A program made the translations under genes and the position numbers. Shown one piece after another: positions 29,217 through 41,589 of a stretch of DNA of 64,000 nt (within the stretch, counting starts at the first letter, position 1; each line of letters starts with the position of its first letter). The notes below the pieces were generated by a model, which was given only the letters and a program-made list of their open reading frames with translations, made no database searches and was not told where the DNA came from. This stretch comes from Orychophragmus violaceus (Eukaryota; Streptophyta; Magnoliopsida; Brassicales; Brassicaceae): positions 52,028,235-52,092,234 of the forward strand of contig CM058231.1 in assembly GCA_030180135.1 (NCBI GenBank), given 5' to 3'.

Positions 29217-30874
29217 CCCCACAGACAGTGCCAAAATGTGGATCCGAAAATCCACACTAAAGATTTGTAATTTAGAACGGGATTGTCGAAGGGCTACAAC
29301 CTCAAATATCACACGATGCTTTAAAGAACTATCTAAACGAACAATTGGTTTCGTAATTATCTTGTATTGATGAAATAAAATTACAAAGGATCTCAGTAGA
29401 GAGTTTACAGTGGGTTTGTAGAGTTTTTTTTATGTGTAAAAAGTGAATGGAAAAGAAGGTCCTTGGCTCAAATCCATTGAACTCCTTGTATAGCCTCTTT
29501 GATGAGCTCTCCATATGTATATCTCATAGTGATCTTGTTGGAATGATCTCTGCGATCTCCGGACTGTTGAGCTGATCTCGAAGTGATCCACTTAGACTGA
29601 AATCAGCTCGACGGTTGACTTAAATATCGGGCATATCCTTCTTCGATGCGCAGTCGTTTTCCAATTGATAAGGCCGTCGACCGGTGGGGTCAACTGCTCA
29701 GTATCTGTTGAGACTGGTTGTTTTGAGCTAGATTTTGTGAGTTATGTTTTTTCCTCACCCATTTCGTTTTTAGAGATATTTTATCAGATCTTTCTTATAT
29801 AGGATACTATGATCGTCCCCACAGACAGTGCCAAAATGTGGATCCGAAAATCCACACTAAAGATTTGTAATTTAGAACGGGATTGTCGAAGGGCTACAAC
29901 CTCAAATATCACACGATGCTTTAAAGAAATATCTAAACGAATAATTGGTTTCGTAATTATCTTGTATTGATGAAATAAAATTACAAAGGATCTCAGTAGA
30001 GAGTTTACAGTGGGTTTGTAGAGTTTTTTTTATGTGTAAAAAGTGAATGGAAAAGAAGGTCCTTGGCTCAAATCCATTGAACTCCTTTTATAGCCTCTTT
30101 GATGAGCTCTCCATATGTATATCTCATAGTGATCTTGTTGGAATGATCTCTGCGATCTCCGGACTGTTGAGCTGATCTCGAAGTGATCCACTTAGACTGA
30201 AATCAGCTCGACGGTTGACTTAAATATCGGGCATATCCTTCTTCGATGCGCAGTCGTTTTCCAATTGATAAGGCCGTCGACCGGTGGGGTCAACTGCTCA
30301 GTATCTGTTGAGACTGGTTGTTTTGAGCTAGATTTTGTGAGTTATGTTTTTTCCTCACCCATTTCGTTTTTAGAGATATTTTATCAGATCTTTCTTATAT
30401 AGGATACTATGATCGTCCCCACAGACAGTGCCAAAATGTGGATCCGAAAATCCACACTAAAGATTTGTAATTTAGAACGGGATTGTCGAAGGGCTACAAC
30501 CTCAAATATCACACGATGCTTTAAAGAAATATCTAAACGAATAATAGGTTTCGTAATTATCTTGTATTGATGAAAGAAAATTACAAAGGATCTCAGTAGA
30601 GAGTTTACAGTGGGTTTGTAGAGTTTTTTATGTGTAAAAAGTGAATGGAAAAGAAGGTCCTTGGCTCAAATCCATTGAACTCCTTTTATAGCCTCTTTGA
30701 TGAGCTCTCCATATGTATATCTCATAGTGATCTTGTTGGAATGATCTCTGCGATCTCTGGACTGTTGAGCTGATCTCGGAGTGATCCACTTAGACTGAAA
30801 TCAGCTCGACGGTTGACTTAAATATCGGGCATATCCTTCTTCGATGCGTAGTCATTTTCCAATTGATAAGGCCG
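29077..30874. repeat. Three tandem 600-bp units spanning leader, primer site and LTR
   Basis: Units 29077-29676, 29677-30276 and 30277-30874 are almost identical; copy 2 of the duplication has a single unit. Each starts near TCGACCGGTGGGGTCAACTG, passes the primer-site-like CCACAGACAGTGCC and the LTR edge TGTGGATCC, and ends AATTGATAAGGCCG. The joints fall at a CG-T(C/T)GACC match, suggesting unequal exchange or slippage at microhomology. Confidence 0.95.
29217..29236 (-). promoter_or_regulatory. Gypsy primer-binding-site-like motif
   Basis: The minus strand reads TTTTGGCACTGTCTGTGG, resembling the TTTGGCGCCGTCTGTGG-type primer site of plant gypsy elements. It is repeated at 29817 and 30417 because of the 600-bp triplication. 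Confidence 0.6.
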
Positions 30875-30882
30875 AGATGACA
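30437..30882 (-). repeat. Athila-like/gypsy LTR, probable
   Basis: On the minus strand it starts TGTCATCTCGGCC and ends GGATTTTCGGATCCACA, followed by the primer-site motif. The minus strand has a TATA box, GCTATAAAAGG, near 30687. Partial LTR copies lie in the two preceding 600-bp units; the first has its TATA changed (near 29487). The outer border is my estimate. Confidence 0.55.
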
Positions 30883-31120
30883 TGGGCTTCGGTTTTGGTT
30901 TGGGGTAATGTCTTTAATATTGCTATTTTTGAGAGATAAGGTCATTGGACATTATCAACCCAAATCCGGTGCGGATTTTGGTACCAATAGTCACTGAGTT
31001 TTCACATCTGGATTCTTGGACTTTCACTTTTTCTTGTGAAGCACGGCTAGGAACCTTGTGATTTAAGTAACTTCTTGGATAAAGTTCCTAGATATTTGGT
31101 CCTAAATATCTAGGTGGACA
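30883..31120. other. Unassigned AT-rich stretch
   Basis: Between the probable LTR and the next gag remnant. No ORF, repeat or RNA gene seen; the same sequence is in copy 2 (45946-46190). Confidence 0.3.
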
Positions 31121-31620
31121 TTTATTCCTTAGCAGCTCCTTCAGATTTTCCCAGGTGGTGATAGGTTTCTCCTTGTAGAACATGCGATCACATTTTTCTC
31201 TCAACCACCACTTATAAGTGATTCCCGTGATCTAGTCATTTGCAAAAGCTAATCTTTCTCCTTTCGAATACAGTTGTAGTTCGTCTATAACTTTCCCACT
31301 CTAGATAGTTTATTTTTCTGAAAATGCATAAATTTGAAAATCATAAGCAGACTGATGATAAGAATGATAATGAACCACTGATTTAGAAGTATGTGAAGTT
31401 TGATGTGGTCTTCTCCATGTTAAGCTCCTTGTGGTGTATGATAGCTTGAAAGTTAGCTCTCTACGGCCTGAAACTACTTCCTCATACAACTTATGCTTGC
31501 TTAAAATGTATCGAACATAATCTTGTGGTTCAAGCTCAAGTTCACCTCTGTTTGAATCATGGAAATAATTTTCTCTCCTCTCAGACCATAAATCTTCCAT
31601 GTAATCATCCTCCTCATCAC
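31121..31620 (-). pseudogene. Second gypsy gag remnant, copy 1
   Basis: Minus-strand frames read WSERRENYFHDSNRGELE, and further on a gag core (YSKGERLAFAIDQITG, KWWLREKCDRM, TWENLKELLRYKCPPRYL) best seen in copy 2. This is the plant gypsy gag pattern around YKWW and PPRY. A frame change near 31310 breaks copy 1. Confidence 0.65.
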
Positions 31621-31928
31621 ATTTGTTCTAGTCAGAATAAAATCCTTGACTTCCATCACAGCCATAATGAAGGAAATGATAAATTCTAGAGATGATGCCT
31701 TTCGTCAGGAATTTTAAAAAAGGAGAAAAAAAAAGAGATCCCCAATGAGAGACACAGAGCATCATAAGAAACCAAGTTCAGATTATGTAAAAGTTCATTT
31801 GGACAAATATTTTGACATACAAAAGAAGATCATAGATAAAGAAGAAGAGCTAACCTTGATCACGGATCATAGGAAGATCTCAAACCCTGAGATCATTTAA
31901 ACTAGTAATGTAAAACTAACTAAGGTAA
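31621..31928. other. No feature recognised
   Basis: A-rich sequence with no supported gene; also present in copy 2. Confidence 0.3.
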
Positions 31929-32950
31929 GTGATCAATTGTGCCAAATTGTTTTTCAATAGTTCTCATGACGTGATAACACTCCTGTCTTATCTAAAAGAA
32001 GCTGAGAAAGGTACATGTGAAAAGGAGAAATGTCCAGAAGCACATCTCACTTATTTTATCCAGATAAGGCATATGAGCAACCTACACAACGTGCAACCCC
32101 TAATCTTACTTCAAAAGAGTCTATGCAACACATTTTTCTTGGTACCAGAACGAGTGAAACTCATAACCCGATACAATATTGGCAAAACTTCATAACATGT
32201 CATTGTTTCAAATACTCTATTTCTGAAATTTTTATTTCAAGTATAATTAATTTGTTATGTCCAATTAGTGATCAGAAAGGAGTAGGAGCGATGGAGAAGC
32301 ATAAGTACTTAGGAGAAGTAACATCAAAGAGAAGCACATTCAAGGTTAAACTCCAAAGCCATGAAAACTTGAAAGGATCTGAAGGTGCATTGAAGATACT
32401 GGCCGTCAAAGAAAAGCCACCGGATTATGGTCCAGGCAAATCTAGCTGTAAGAGTTTTTATGAAGAGGAGATTCAATATCTGATCATGGGGAGGGATCAG
32501 AACATGAAGAAACCAAACCATTTGAGGAAGAATCATGGTATGAAAAGGCTACATCAAAGGATAAGGATCTAGCTAAGATTTCACTACACTAGAGTTCACC
32601 AAATTCCTCTGCACCAAGGTTCACTACAACTTCTCAAGTGTGCTTCATTTTAATAGGTAAGACAAATCAGTATAAGTCCTATAAAACTCTAAATGAACCA
32701 ACATGTTATAGGTCTCATAAGAGTTGACACTTTGCTTTATTATGCCCATCTAGGCAATTGATGAAAGATAAATCTCTAGAACAAGAACCAGAACCCTCTA
32801 AAGTAAGTGATAGTCTAGCTCAATACAGTTTTGAAATTTCCAATTCTAGTTTGATGCACTTGTCTTTGCCAAAGGGAATTCACGAATGTTTAAAGGAGCA
32901 TGTGGACATGTCAAATGAGCTAGCAGATCCGAATTTAACCCGAGTGTTGA
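31929..32950 (+). pseudogene. Gypsy gag C-terminal remnant with broken zinc knuckle
   Basis: Plus-strand pieces read like the linker and end of a gypsy gag. At about 32707-32757 CYRSHKS, a stop, then HFALLCPSRQ resembles a C-x2-C-x4-H-x4-C knuckle with the second Cys changed to Ser and the Gly replaced by a stop. A charged tail follows (KDKSLEQEPEPSK). Most of this is deleted in copy 2. Confidence 0.5.
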
Positions 32951-33888
32951 CCCAAACTTAACCAATCTTTACTAAACGTTGACCCAAATCTTTGACCACA
33001 CACACACAAGCGTTGACCAGCAAAGATGATGTTGACTGTGGCGAGAGGAGGTTTGACCGATGTTGACTGTGGTGAGAGGAGGTTTGACCGACGTTGACCA
33101 CGGCGAAGACCAGCGTTGAGTGGTCCGCCGCCGTGAGTTTGCCGGTTGAGAGAGGAGTCCACTGGAGACTTGACCGGAAAGGAGATGATCGACGGTTAGG
33201 AAATCCGGCAAGAGAGATTCTCCAGCGAGACTTGACCAGCGGCGAGAATACTCCGGCGATGGTGATATGCTCCGGTGAGATCTTCGGTGATGAGGAAACC
33301 GGCGTATCAAGATGGAGAGGCGGTCTGACAAGAAGAAGAAGAAATCCAGCAAAACTTAACCAGCAGCAAGCTTCTTCGGCGGTAAGGAAAATCCAATGAC
33401 GGCTAGCGGCTTCTGACGACTTCTCCGACGATTGTGACTGCTCAGGTGACGGCGAGGAGAGGAAGAAAAGTGAATCGGTGAGTGATGAGAAAGAGAGAGA
33501 GAGAGGGGTGGGGAGCCGGCTGAAGAAAGATGAAGCCGCGGCGAAGCTTCAAAGGCGGAGACTTTTCCGGCGACTTCTTTCGGCGGCCAGGAGTGTTCTC
33601 CGGCGGAGATTTTCGAGGTTCCCTCCTAGGTTTCAGATCTATAAGTTAATTAAGCAGATTCAGCTGGGTTTAGAAATTCTTTTAGATTTTTGGCCAGGAG
33701 TGTTCTCCGTCTTCTAAGTAACTTCTTCAAATAAAAAGAGAGTCACTTGGCCCACCTAAGCTTTCCATCTTCTTTTGATAAATTTACCAAAATGCCCTTA
33801 TCTTCTGAAAATTGCATAAACACCATATGACGACTTCTCGTTGACTTTGGAACTATCCGTTGACCATGTCTTGAGAAAGGGTATTACA
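32935..33888 (-). repeat. LTR-like sequence with TTGACC cluster
   Basis: On the minus strand a purine tract AAGTGGGGAAGAA adjoins TGTAATACCC, the look of a 3' LTR start, so the LTR would run from 33888 downward; the other end is uncertain. The plus strand from 32935 to 33120 has about a dozen TTGAC or GTTGACC cores (W-box-like), and more lie at 33169, 33232, 33840 and 33860. A GA-run lies at 33489-33505. Confidence 0.45.
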
Positions 33889-35084
33889 TTCTTCCCCACT
33901 TACATGAATTAGACCACGAATTCTCCGTTTACTAACAAACCTTGAACTCGGAAGCGAAACCCTGTAAGCTTTTTGCTTTTGAATATTCCTTTGCTATTTA
34001 ACACTTTCTGATTCCAAATCCCAATCGTTTAAACTGATGCCTCTCACCCATCTTCTGATTCCAAAACCCATTGTTCCAACTTAATCGCTTAACTCTGGTT
34101 TCCCAAATCCTTTGTGTCACCTGATGATATTTCCAAAACCATACACAAACATTCCGCCATGCTCTGACTTCTGAGTCGTCCATACTCGCCAATAATGATC
34201 CTTGAATGTCCCATGTTCACTTTGTCTCAATTCCCATTGCTTGACTTGATCCCAATTCCCACTATTTTTATCTGATACTCTGGTGATGTTGCTACCCAAA
34301 ACTTATGTCAAACTGAATTACCAAACTCTCATATGTATTGTCTTCCCCACAATTGCTGAATCCAAAACCTACTGAGCCTCAAAATCTGTACTTCCCAATT
34401 GATACCACTGAGTTGATCCTTGACTGACACTGATGCATCCAAATCTCTTTGCTGACTCATCATGCTTATCTGACTCGGATCTGACTGTCGCTGATACCCA
34501 TACTCTTTTTTTGAATAACACTAACTTTCTTGTAGATTTGGGTTGCACTGCTATACTGATCCTGAAAACAACATCTTGTCTTTTGGGTTCGGGTTCGGTC
34601 TCGTGTTGCGTCTCATCATCCATCACGTCATATATCAACAAACACAACAACACTGGAATAGTTAGATCTTTTAAAACTTATCATCGATATCACTTCTTTA
34701 TATAGGTATTGTCAATTAGTACGTATCCAAAATTCGCTTGTGGCTAATTAATAATAACTTATAATTCTGCTTTACTGTAAATAAGCATCCTATCTTAACC
34801 GATTTTGATTCCGAACTTATTTATAACCAAATGGTTAACACCCTAACAAACCAAGCAATCCAATCACACGCAATCAAACAATAAAGCAAATCGGCTCAGC
34901 ACACGGCAATGCAATTACGGTTGTATCTTAGGGTCTTAGTGAAAAACGTCTATTTGGATCATCATTTGTTTTCATGTTGTAACCGTATTGCATTCACTAT
35001 ACATCTCATGCATGCAATAAAATTACTATGTTCCTCTAAACAATAATCGAAATCACCCAACATTCACCATGTTTATAAAACCTT
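33889..35084. other. Unassigned duplicated sequence
   Basis: Shared with 48009-49199. Short ORFs on both strands (64-94 codons, for example minus 34369-34653) are kept in both copies, but none shows a recognised domain. It may be gypsy internal sequence adjoining the LTR-like region. Confidence 0.3.
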
Positions 35085-36560
35085 TCTGTAATTGTCTCAG
35101 CTTAAGAAGTGTTGTTTCTATTATTAACCCATTTGGATTTGACAACCTCATTATACTACAATGACATGTTTAGTGTTTTGAGGAATTGATAGCACTTGAA
35201 ACTGAAAAACTACTTATGAAAATATCACTACTATTTGGTGGACACCCATTCCTTGCCACAGTTGGTAATGTCATTGATCATGCAAACAATAATATGATTT
35301 CCTAAATGTGAATCAAATGTCTATCCAACTCTCCTAATTGATGTTCAAAATTCGAAGGGAATTGTCCATGTCAAACATTCATTCCTGAAGGAGAAAAGGA
35401 AAACAAAGAACAGTGATGCTAAGCAATGCTAGCAAGGAATAGATCAAGAAATGGTTGATGTCACAAAACTAGTTCTCCAAAACAAGGAAGTTCTTAAAGA
35501 TAAGAATCTAGTTGAACGAATTGGTGATAACATGACAATGATGATGAAGTTTTAGGAACAGAGTTTCCAAAACATCTATTTCTCATGCCTAAGTCACCCT
35601 AAACGTCGAGCGAACGACGTTAAACAAAAGCACTTGATTGGGGGCAATCCATTTGGAACATGTTTTATTTGTTTATATTTTCTTTTGCTAAATGCAAAAA
35701 AACAAAAAACAAAACAAAAAAAAAATTAAAAAAAGTTGGTCAAGAGGGCTCACTCACAGCCAAGCTTCAACGGCCGATACCAACCGTCTTAAAGACTTAA
35801 AAATCCCAACCATCTCAGCTAACTCCAGCGAGCAAGAGCTATGACCACGACCAAGATTTCTCGCCCACTGCAAAAATCCCCTCGTACGGACCACAACTCC
35901 TTCATCCACAAACATGACTCCTCTATCTGGAACGAATGGCCTGTACACCCCAACCATGAGTCGCTCACCCATGGCCACAACTTCATCACCACGACTGTGA
36001 TACCTCCGCATGTGGCCACAACTTGATCCACCACAACAACGCATGTACAAGCCGCAGAAAACCCCATATACCCTGTGACCACGACTCTAAAACTCGTGGC
36101 ATGCCCCTTCCAACTCTGTAACCAAACTTTCGACCCGTGTCAAAATCTTGAGCTATGGTTCGATCACCCGATCACCAACATGAACAGTCAATCATAGACT
36201 ATGGCCAAAGTTGGTTAACCACAAAATTGTGCCCTATGACTATATTCCACAGCAAACACGACCGTTTTTCGCATTATGAATTCTTCTTCCAACATATCAA
36301 ACTGCCACGCCACCATCGATCAAACCTGTACATGAATTAATAATATGGTTCCATCATTCTATCCCTACTTTATTTTTACTTATGTCTTTCTTGGATTTTT
36401 TTAGTGTGTCCCAATATTTCACCACCTTTTCACATTGGGGACAGTATGATTTAAGTCTGGGGCCGGAAAGGAAGATTGGTTAAGGGTGTGGAAGCTACTT
36501 AGACTAACAAGAGAGTGGTAAAAGTAAGAAGAACATCCAAGTATATATTAAGTACCCATG
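35085..36560 (+). pseudogene. Athila-type 3' internal remnant (plus strand)
   Basis: At 35605-35650 the phrase CGAACGACGTTAAACAAAAG is followed by a GGGGGCAATCC stretch and an A-rich run, resembling the conserved 3' end of Athila pol. At 36436-36460 TTGGGGACAGTATGATTTAAG then TCTGGGG resembles the downstream Athila motif. The sequence between is stop-ridden, with CCACGAC-rich phrases around 35830-36090. The assignment rests on these two phrases. Confidence 0.45.
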
Positions 36561-37129
36561 GGAACATTTTTCAAAGAACAACATAATATTTAAACTTGAG
36601 ATTAGATGTTCTAATATATAGGGAAATAATCAAGTTACAACATGCTTCAACCAAGACATGAACATCAATGCTTGAGATCTGAGAATGGCTCTTCCTTAAC
36701 TTCATGCTTAATAGATGAATCATACAACCACATGATAGAATAATGATCCAAATAAACAAGACATTTCCTTAAAAGGAAACATGTCTTAGCTCTCAAATGC
36801 AAATGAATGCATTCCAAAATGACTATAGACTCAGTTATGAACATGGAAATGCAACTAGATGATTCTTTTGTGAAAATTGTCCAGAAAATCAAATTTTTTG
36901 GTTTTTCTGTGCCATAGACGATACATGTGACTCAAAAAGGAAGAATAAGATCACAAAATACAACATTAGTAACTATTTTCTTTCCCAACTTAAAACATAT
37001 AGTCCCTTGTGTGACAAAAGTAATGGAGAAAAGACTAAAGACAAAGAAAAATGCAATGAAGAAAGAAAGCTAGTAACAAAGAGTTGAAAGTTTGTTACTT
37101 GGAGATGGAGTGAGAGTGTAATGGTATGG
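36561..37129. other. No feature recognised
   Basis: Decayed AT-rich sequence with short chance ORFs only. It may be Athila spacer. Confidence 0.3.
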
Positions 37130-38233
37130 AGGAATGGGAGGTGGAGGCTAGATCTTCCCCCAAACTTAGACCATTGACATTTGAGACTCCTCCCTTGGAT
37201 GTGGCAACGGCTCGGATGCGGTTTGAAGTGACCGCTAGTGCATGGATCGAGGTATCATCTCTAGGCTCTTGATTCTAAATGCCTCGAACATCTCAAGAGA
37301 CATGACATTAAAATTTGATATGGTGTTACACAAGGCATCATCTATCTCGTGTCTCTAAGTATGCAAGACATTGAAAACTTTCTAGGAGATTCTAGCTTTG
37401 GGAGGGAAGTTGGTGCGCTCTTAAAACTGGAGACATCCTTCTTATGATTGGGGTATTCAAAGCTTCAACACAATTACTTAGATGAACTCCTCAATGATTG
37501 CTTCTTCATAAATCTTGTCATTTTTCTCCTTCTCAATTGAAGAACCATGAAGAAGTTCCTCAATCTTAGATATTTCCCATTCTTTCTCCACATTTAATTT
37601 GATGGTTTACAATGGTCAGCCTTTCCCTTGAGCTTATAAAATTGTCCAACTTTATAGCTCAATGAATCTATGTTAGAGGAGAGATCACTGAATTTGGAAT
37701 CAATCTTGGTGTTCATGTCCACTATCTTCTTTCTTAGGTCCCTCGCTCCATTGGCTTGTCCTTGGAGAATTTTTTGAAGAATGATTTTCATTTCAGTATC
37801 TTGAGCCATAGAGGAGGAAGCTTGAGCTTTAGGGTTGCAGGAGAGCTTAGGTTGAAATCCTCCTTGTTGCTCTTGGAAGTTTAGCATAAGAACATAACAG
37901 TCTTGTTGGATGAAGGGCAAAAACCCTTGTGGAGGTTGATAACCTTGACCCCTATAGTTGTTTAAGCCTTGTTGGTAGTTGCCTTAATTGCCCATGTAGT
38001 TTATCTCCTCATGCGTAGTTTGATACACTTCAGCAACCTCTTGAACAGTGTCATTTTCTCCATTCTTTTCAATGGAGTGGACCTCCCTATAATTAGTTAG
38101 GAGGAGCTTATCCAACTTTTCATTTAAGGCTTTGATTTTTTAGATAGTTATGTGCTCAACATCCTTGATTCCCCTTGGTAGTCTATCATAGTCCTCATTG
38201 TAGTTTCCACCACTCAAGGAAAGATTCTCCACT
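37130..38233 (-). pseudogene. Athila-like gag remnant, C-terminal part
   Basis: Minus-strand reading from 38230 gives LSLSGGNYNEDYDRLPRG, then a coiled-coil-like stretch with ASSSMAQDTEMK, LQKILQGQANGARDLRKK and IDSKFSDLSSNIDSLS (37594-37860). This is the Athila gag C-terminal pattern. Further frames (FNVMSLEMFEAFR near 37300) follow with frameshifts. It is the continuation of the gag N-terminal part at 43682-44467: the CACTA element lies between them, and removing it with one ACT leaves the frame in register. Confidence 0.72.
38231..38233. repeat. CACTA-2 target duplication (ACT), left
   Basis: ACT precedes the CACTA terminus and recurs at 43679-43681. Three bases is the usual CACTA duplication length. 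Confidence 0.9.
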
Positions 38234-38470
38234 CACTACAAGAAATTTGATTACTGATAGCATAACCAGATAGCATTTTTGATGTTTATGCTATCTTTGA
38301 CTGAACCGGGAATTAAAGATTGCGTTAGGTTATATCTAAACGCTATTAATGCTTTGAGCGGGACAAAAAATTCACGCTGGCCAAACTTTTATTACTTGGT
38401 GCCAATGGATTAACTCTAAACCACTATGAATTCGTTAAGCGGCAAAAATATACCAAACACACATCGACCT
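38234..38470. repeat. CACTA-2 left terminus and subterminal repeats
   Basis: GATAGCAT, GATAGCATTTT, TGCTATCTTT and AAACGCTATT occur within 120 bp of the CACTACAAG end. They resemble the right-end repeats and are probably transposase-accessory binding sites. From 38480 to 38836 the sequence becomes CT-rich, like a plant 5' UTR. Confidence 0.8.
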
Positions 38471-39030
38471 CTATACCCCAATTACTCTCTTTCTCTATTT
38501 GTCCAATCTGTTCATGAGCTAGAAATCTCTATATCCCTCTCGATTTCTCACTCTGACACTCGATTTCGGGTTTCTACTGTCACGATTTAGCATCTTCTTT
38601 AACCCAATTTAGCTTAAAATCTCAAATCACCTTCTTCGATTAATCTTGGTCACTATCTCTTCTTCGTTCTTGCATGTTCATCATCTTGGCTCGATTTCGC
38701 ACTTTTCACTCAATTACTCAGTGTTATCGCCAAATCGAAACCCTAATTTGACTCTTAGTTGCCTAGGAATCTTGGGTTCTCGATAATTTCTCAAACGAAG
38801 CAAAATCAGATATCAAAGGTAAATCTGAGTTAGAATATGTATTGATACGAAGTAGATAAATATCGATTATGCTGACTCTATCCGTTTATTTTGTTGTTTT
38901 ACAGCGAGATATCACGGCTGAAATCTGCTAAAGGTATGTGAAATTTAAAGGGTAGTACTTTGAATTTGTGTTTGGTTATATTGTTTACAATCTTAAATCG
39001 AAGCTGGGTTTTTTTGCAGAGAACTTTGGG

Positions 39031-39501
39031 GTTCAGAACTTGAGATCGTAATAGACGCCGTGATACGGATTGAACAGAACATATTGATTGGTATTGTTGA
39101 ATCATGGGAGTCTTTGACTGCTGGAATGATTCAGCTTCTTAAAGGAGCAGCAATCTACATTGTTGGAGATTCAACTGAGATTAACCAAAAGGTGTCTCGG
39201 GAGCTAGCGGATGGACTCAAGTATTTTGCTATTCAGATTTCTGATCAAGAGCTCAATATGAATGTTATTATGAAAGCTTTTTTAAGAGTCTTATACAGTT
39301 GATATGATCTGCACGTATAGTCCTCTAGACTCCAAGGAGTTGCTGGAGAGCTTTTACAAGCAAACAATCGATTCTTATGAGTCTCTGCTTTTGGAACATG
39401 ATTCATCTAACAAAAAAATCTTCCTCACTTCTCAGGACCCTGATTCTGTAGCTGAAGCAGAGAACAGACAACAGTTGGACTGAGAAAACCAATCCGCATA
39501 A
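39031..39501 (+). pseudogene. SKL2-like fragment, CACTA-2 copy
   Basis: Same exon pieces as 195-665. One difference is informative: the donor of the second intron reads ATGAGT (from 39377) where CACTA-1 has GTGAGT, so correct splicing would be lost here. Confidence 0.55.
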
Positions 39502-39703
39502 CCTTATCCAGGTTAGATACATCTAAGTTTTCTAATAGTTCTATATGAAACAGAAAACTAAAGACAAAACATAAATTTAAAACAAACATCCAAACATAAG
39601 TAAAGATCTGAAACAAGAAAATAAAAGAGATGAGTTCAACAACACATCGAGTTTAAGTTAAAGAGACAGAGAATAGACATAGGGCAGATAAAACTCAGGT
39701 CTT

Positions 39704-40648
39704 AGAGAGGCACAATAGCACCATATCTGGCAACATACGGGTCACTATTTGCTAGCTCTCTCCTAAAATTATAAACATCTACCATCCGGGGGTTGAATCC
39801 TCCACATCTTTAACACCACAATCACCACTCCAAGACCCCTAGTGTTTTCCCACTCATCCCTGAATGCAAAAGCAGTATCCCCATTTGCAACACATTTAAT
39901 CTGATGGTCTCTGTCATGCAAAAAAATCTTCTGTCATAACAGAGTTATGAATATAATAAACTTGTGATTATAAACTCTCTTGACTTACATGTTGTCTCTT
40001 ATGTGGAACACCAACCGTGACCTTTTACGGTCTGCCCAACAGACAGTAAGGGGTTTCACGTTGTAGACCACGCCCATGGTATCTACAAGATAAGTTCTCA
40101 AATCTGGTTACTTATATTTATTCATGATTAGGAATATGTGTTGGTTAGTATTAAGCAACCATACCTATAGGAGTGTTGATGTTGATGTGAGGGATATGCC
40201 CCCATACACTTGAAATCCATGTAGTGATAGTTGTTGAGAGGGTCGATGCGTTTGATGATAGTCCCGTCCATGACACTAAGTCTGAATGGAGAGTTTACAG
40301 GCTTGAAACCTGCATACGCCTTCTCAACATGAACCCTGAAAATCTCGACCCACCTGCCCTCTTGTTCCTTAATTCCTTTAAATCTACTTCCTTCTGATAG
40401 ATAAATTACCATCTCAGTCTTAGTTCCCTAAAAATTTAGAAATGGTATGATGTGTTAGTTGCATGTATGATGTGTTCAGTCCAAGAATTAGAGTTTAAAC
40501 TTACAGCCTCGTCTGCCAATATGTAACTCCAAAACGGTCCATCTTCGAAAATCTGATATGAGTGGATCCTAATTATCTTCACTCTAAAACACCAAGCTCT
40601 GAGTTTGTCGTAGACCTCCAAGTCCGAAAGCTTGTTGCACCACGACAT
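39704..40648 (-). pseudogene. RPA70-like fragment, CACTA-2 copy
   Basis: Same structure as 868-1812. The first exon starts at Met 40648. The intron acceptor region reads TTTAG-G here instead of TTTGCAG, and the ORF downstream begins at a later Met. Substitutions such as W-V and H-P lie in the OB-fold region. Confidence 0.6.
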
Positions 40649-41017
40649 GATGTTATTGAATGACTTGTGATTTCTTTTTTGTGGTTTTGCAGAGAAAATA
40701 GATGAGAAAGGGGAGAAAGAAGGCGACCTAACTGCCTCTATTTATGTTTCAAAATAACCGTGAGAAACCAAACAGTTTCTAATGTTTTTTTAATTATTTT
40801 ACTAATTAATTTGATTTGAAATAACTTGCAGAGAGGTGTAATGATGGTTTCATCTGAAGATATGCAACCTTTAATTCTCATTCATTGCATTTGGTTAAGA
40901 GCTTTTCGGTCTGCTTGCATGCATTTGGTTTAACTTCTCATTCATTACATTTGGTAAGAGATGGTTCAATCAGTTAAGATTTAATTTTATAAAATCGAGT
41001 TGCCAAGGAAAGCATGA

Positions 41018-41426
41018 ATGTATAATCGGAAGATTTTTCTGATATGGTTGCAGGTGAAAGAAATTCTGATTGAGGAGTCAAACGTACAGCATGTCCTTGT
41101 CTTGTGTTCTTGCTTTGAACATTGTTGTGGGAGTAACGAGAACGGTACAATTAAGCTTATGGTTCGTCACAGTGGTAAGTTATCCTTGTCTTCTGTTTTT
41201 GCTTTGAACATTACAGTTAAAAACCTATCGAGCTTTTACTGAGTAAAGGCTATTCTACAGGATTCATAGCGATGTATGCTACATTAGCCAGCAGAGATGT
41301 TGATTGCTGCTTGATTCCCGAGTCACCATTTTACCTCGAAGGAGAAGGTGGACTCTTGGAGTACATAGAGAAACGGCTCAAGGAGAGTGGTCACATGGTG
41401 ATTGTTCTTGCTGAAGGAGCATGACA
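41018..41426 (+). pseudogene. PFK fragment, CACTA-2 copy
   Basis: Repeats 2182-2590 with a few substitutions (KLMGRHSG reads KLMVRHSG here, and the exon upstream reads CFEHCCGSNENGTIK). The intron and the TGA in place of glycine are shared, so these changes predate the duplication except the G-V change. Confidence 0.85.
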
Positions 41427-41589
41427 AGATCCATTGTCTTCTATTGGATTGTGTATATATATAAGTTTTTTTTAACTTTGGTTTTGCGTCTAAATAGATG
41501 TATACTTTTAATTTAGTGGAGAAATGAGATGTCTATACTAAGGATTTATATCCATCCTAAAAAGTCCAATTTGCTAAAGAATTACTAGG

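Larger units (their letters stand above)
27411..35084. repeat. Segmental duplication, copy 1 (right flank of CACTA-1)
   Basis: Matches 43679-49199 at very high identity over its whole length, with the same CACTA end and duplication at its left border. The large length differences are two: copy 1 has three units of a 600-bp repeat where copy 2 has one, and copy 2 lacks 943 bp (32207-33149 of copy 1). Similarity ends near 35084 (ATTCACCATGT, then divergence). The duplication includes the CACTA arm and so extends left of the window. Confidence 0.92.
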
